Positions 62,080 to 64,000 of a stretch of DNA of 64,000 bases are shown piece after piece. Positions within the stretch are counted from its first letter, which is position 1, and every line of letters starts with the position of its first letter. The notes below the pieces were generated by a model. It made no database searches. It saw only the letters and a list, made by a program, of their open reading frames with translations, and was not told where the DNA came from. The DNA comes from Komagataeibacter sp. FNDCR2. GTDB taxonomy: Bacteria; Pseudomonadota; Alphaproteobacteria; Acetobacterales; Acetobacteraceae. The DNA lies in contig NZ_JAIWOU010000001.1 in the NCBI RefSeq assembly GCF_021295395.1, positions 1,305,001-1,369,000 of the forward strand. Reading direction: 5' to 3'. The position numbers were made by a program, and so were the translations under genes.

Positions 62080-63060
62080 ATGAACCAGATCGCGTTGCAG
62101 GACGGAACGGATGGGCTGTATGACCGGGTGCGTCATCTGGTCCCCGAAATGGAATGGGAGACCTTTGTCGAGGATATCCGGGCGATAGAAGTCCTGAAGC
62201 GGGAGCGCAACGCCGTCATCCTGGCGCATAATTACCAGACGCCGGAAATCTTCCATTGCGTGGCCGACATCCGGGGCGACAGCCTTGCCCTCGCCCGTGA
62301 AGCACAGGAAACGGAGGCCGATGTCATTGTCATGGCCGGTGTCCATTTCATGGCGGAAACGGCCAAGATGCTCAACCCGCACAGCACGGTCCTGATACCG
62401 GACCTGCATGCGGGCTGTTCACTGGCGGATTCCATTACCGCGCGGGATGTCCGCGCACTGCGCGAACAGTATCCGGGCGTGCCGGTGGTCTCCTACGTCA
62501 ATACCTCGGCGGAGGTGAAGGCCGAGACCGATGTCTGCTGCACATCGGGCAATGCGAAACGGGTGGTGGAAAGTCTGGGCACCGACCGGGTCATCATGAT
62601 TCCCGACGAATATCTTGCCCGCAATATCGAAGCCGAAACCGGCATCCGGATGATTACGTGGCCCGGTCACTGCGAGGTGCATGAACGCTTCACGCCCGAG
62701 GAAATCGCCCGCATGCGCGCCGACCATCCCGGCCTGATCGTCATCGCGCACCCCGAATGCCCGCCGGAAGTCGTCGCCGCGTCCGACTTCAGCGGCTCGA
62801 CCGCCATGATGGGTGATTTCGTGCGCGCGCATGCCGGCAGCCGCATCCTGCTGGTGACCGAATGTTCCATGAGCGACAATCTCGCGGTGAAATATCCCCA
62901 GACTTCCTTCGTGCGCCCGTGCAACCTCTGCCCGCACATGAAACGCATCACGTTGTCCAACATCCGCCAGGCGCTGGAAACCATGACGCATGAAGTCACG
63001 CTGGACCCGGAGCTTGCCAGCCGCGGCCGGCGCGCCGTTGAACGCATGCTGGCGATATGA
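62080..63060 (+). CDS. nadA: Quinolinate synthase (NadA)
   Basis: Condenses iminoaspartate with dihydroxyacetone phosphate to quinolinate using a [4Fe-4S] cluster. Conserved parts: VILAHNYQTPEI, GVHFMAETAKMLNP, DLHAGCSLADS, VCCTSGNA and HPECPPEVV with further Cys in CNLCPHMKRITL. About 326 residues. I chose ATG 62080 because AAGGA sits 9 bases upstream; the ATG at 62074 is also possible. Its TGA overlaps the nadB ATG. Confidence 0.95.
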   Translation: MNQIALQDGTDGLYDRVRHLVPEMEWETFVEDIRAIEVLKRERNAVILAHNYQTPEIFHCVADIRGDSLALAREAQETEADVIVMAGVHFMAETAKMLNPHSTVLIPDLHAGCSLADSITARDVRALREQYPGVPVVSYVNTSAEVKAETDVCCTSGNAKRVVESLGTDRVIMIPDEYLARNIEAETGIRMITWPGHCEVHERFTPEEIARMRADHPGLIVIAHPECPPEVVAASDFSGSTAMMGDFVRAHAGSRILLVTECSMSDNLAVKYPQTSFVRPCNLCPHMKRITLSNIRQALETMTHEVTLDPELASRGRRAVERMLAI

Positions 63061-64000
63061 CCACCAGCCCCCCCCCGCTAGAACAGCTTGCCGGTCAACC
63101 GCTTGTTGTCGGTGCGGGGCTGGCGGGGGTCATGACGGCGCTGTCCACGACGCGCCGCTGCGTCCTGTTCTGTACGGGGCGACTGGAAGATGTGACACCC
63201 CCACCCGGCGCGAGCGTACTGGCGCAAGGGGGCATGGCCGCCGCCGTAGGCCCTGATGATTCGCCTGCACTACATGCGGCGGACACGCTCGAAGCCGGGG
63301 CCGGACTGTGCGACCGACAGGTTGTTGAGCGCATTACCCGCGAGGGGCCATCCATCATCGCCCGCCTGACGGATCTGGGTGTGGAATGGGACCGGCAGGC
63401 TGACGGAAGCCTGCAACCGGGGCTGGAAGCCGCGCATTCACGCCGCCGCATCGTCCATGCGGGGGAAGACGCCACCGGGGCCATGATCATGCGCGCGCTG
63501 GTCGCCCGCGTGCGCCAGACCCCGCGCATCACCGTGGTCGAACATGCCTGCGCGCGTGATGTCGTGGTCCAGGATGGCGCGGTGGCGGGCCTGCGGCTGA
63601 CCATTTCAGGGCAGCTACTGACCCTGCCCAGCACGGCGGTTGTGCTGGCGACGGGCGGGGTGGGCAGCCTGTTCGCCGATACGACCAATCCCGTAGGTGC
63701 GACCGGCAGCGGTCTGGCCATTGCCGCCCGCGCGGGGGCCGTTCTGGGCAATATGGAATTCGTGCAGTTCCACCCCACCGCCCTGTCCGCCGGGAAAGAG
63801 GGGCAGCGCCTGTGCCTGATCAGCGAGGCCGTGCGTGGCGAAGGCGCCATTCTGGTGGATGAGACCGGTGCCCGTTTTACCCATGAACTGGCCACGCGCG
63901 ACACCGTATCACGTGCCGTATGGCGGCATATGATGCAGGGGCACAAAATATACCTTGATGCCCGCACGGCGATCGGCGCTGATTTTCCCCGGCATTTCCC
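63057..64000 (+). CDS. nadB: L-aspartate oxidase (NadB), truncated by the window end
   Basis: FAD enzyme that oxidises L-aspartate to iminoaspartate for NadA. The start ATG overlaps the nadA stop. The FAD motif PLVVGAGLAGVMTAL is at residues 15-29, then SVLAQGGMAAAVGPDDSP, HSRRRIVHAGEDATG (active-site Arg region), VVLATGGVGSLFADTTNP and EFVQFHPTAL. At least 314 codons are inside; the remainder lies beyond 64000. Part of the nrtR-nadA-nadB cluster (nadC may follow). Confidence 0.94.
   Translation, partial: MTTSPPPLEQLAGQPLVVGAGLAGVMTALSTTRRCVLFCTGRLEDVTPPPGASVLAQGGMAAAVGPDDSPALHAADTLEAGAGLCDRQVVERITREGPSIIARLTDLGVEWDRQADGSLQPGLEAAHSRRRIVHAGEDATGAMIMRALVARVRQTPRITVVEHACARDVVVQDGAVAGLRLTISGQLLTLPSTAVVLATGGVGSLFADTTNPVGATGSGLAIAARAGAVLGNMEFVQFHPTALSAGKEGQRLCLISEAVRGEGAILVDETGARFTHELATRDTVSRAVWRHMMQGHKIYLDARTAIGADFPRHF

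Overview
The window looks like chromosomal DNA from an acetic acid bacterium, most likely Komagataeibacter/Gluconacetobacter. The GC content is high. It carries a membrane FAD polyol/aldonate dehydrogenase in small subunit-GMC-cytochrome c order, a Sad-type succinate semialdehyde dehydrogenase, pyruvate phosphate dikinase with its regulator, and IS5-family elements. The genus is inferred from gene content, not from a search.

Layout. 0.1-7.5 kb: late cobalamin genes (cobD, cobU-cobO-cobQ, cobT-cobS, cobC), interrupted by an AT-richer glycosyltransferase. 7.7-10 kb: a membrane-anchored protein with a degenerate Mrr-like domain, convergent with an unknown envelope protein. 10.4-16.7 kb: asparagine permease, an outer-membrane barrel protein, asparaginase, an acyl-CoA-dehydrogenase-like flavoprotein and an MFS exporter. 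17-20.7 kb: a 43-residue membrane protein, a 2-oxoacid decarboxylase and a B12-binding radical SAM protein. 21.2-30 kb: the PPDK regulator and ppdK, a DUF3311/SSS monocarboxylate-type transporter, bfd, and the semialdehyde dehydrogenase. 30-37.2 kb: a PAP2 phosphatase, the three-subunit dehydrogenase, and copA behind a CsoR-like operator. 37.5-39.7 kb: small genes and yceI. 39.7-42.5 kb: two direct IS5/IS427-type copies enclosing a DUF1796 gene. 42.8-51.6 kb: a giant cyclic beta-1,2-glucan synthase. 51.7-54.8 kb: small stress-type proteins (KGG repeats, DUF4142). 54.9-60.5 kb: a sulfate ABC transporter headed by a porin. 61-64 kb: nrtR-nadA-nadB, with nadB running off the end.

How it fits together. 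The cob genes complete adenosylcobalamin from cobyrinate diamide or salvaged cobinamide, and a B12-binding radical SAM enzyme is nearby. Asparagine uptake and hydrolysis form one unit. PPDK, the monocarboxylate transporter and the semialdehyde dehydrogenase suit growth on C2-C4 acids. The dehydrogenase is periplasmic oxidative metabolism. NdvB and the small stress proteins suggest envelope and osmotic protection.

The most unusual signals are a dispersed repeat (four copies, two complete) that can fold as a three-way junction, the membrane-tethered Mrr-like protein without catalytic residues, the IS-flanked DUF1796 cargo, and a hairpin-rich leader before a 71-residue orphan gene. No tRNA, rRNA or CRISPR array was seen.
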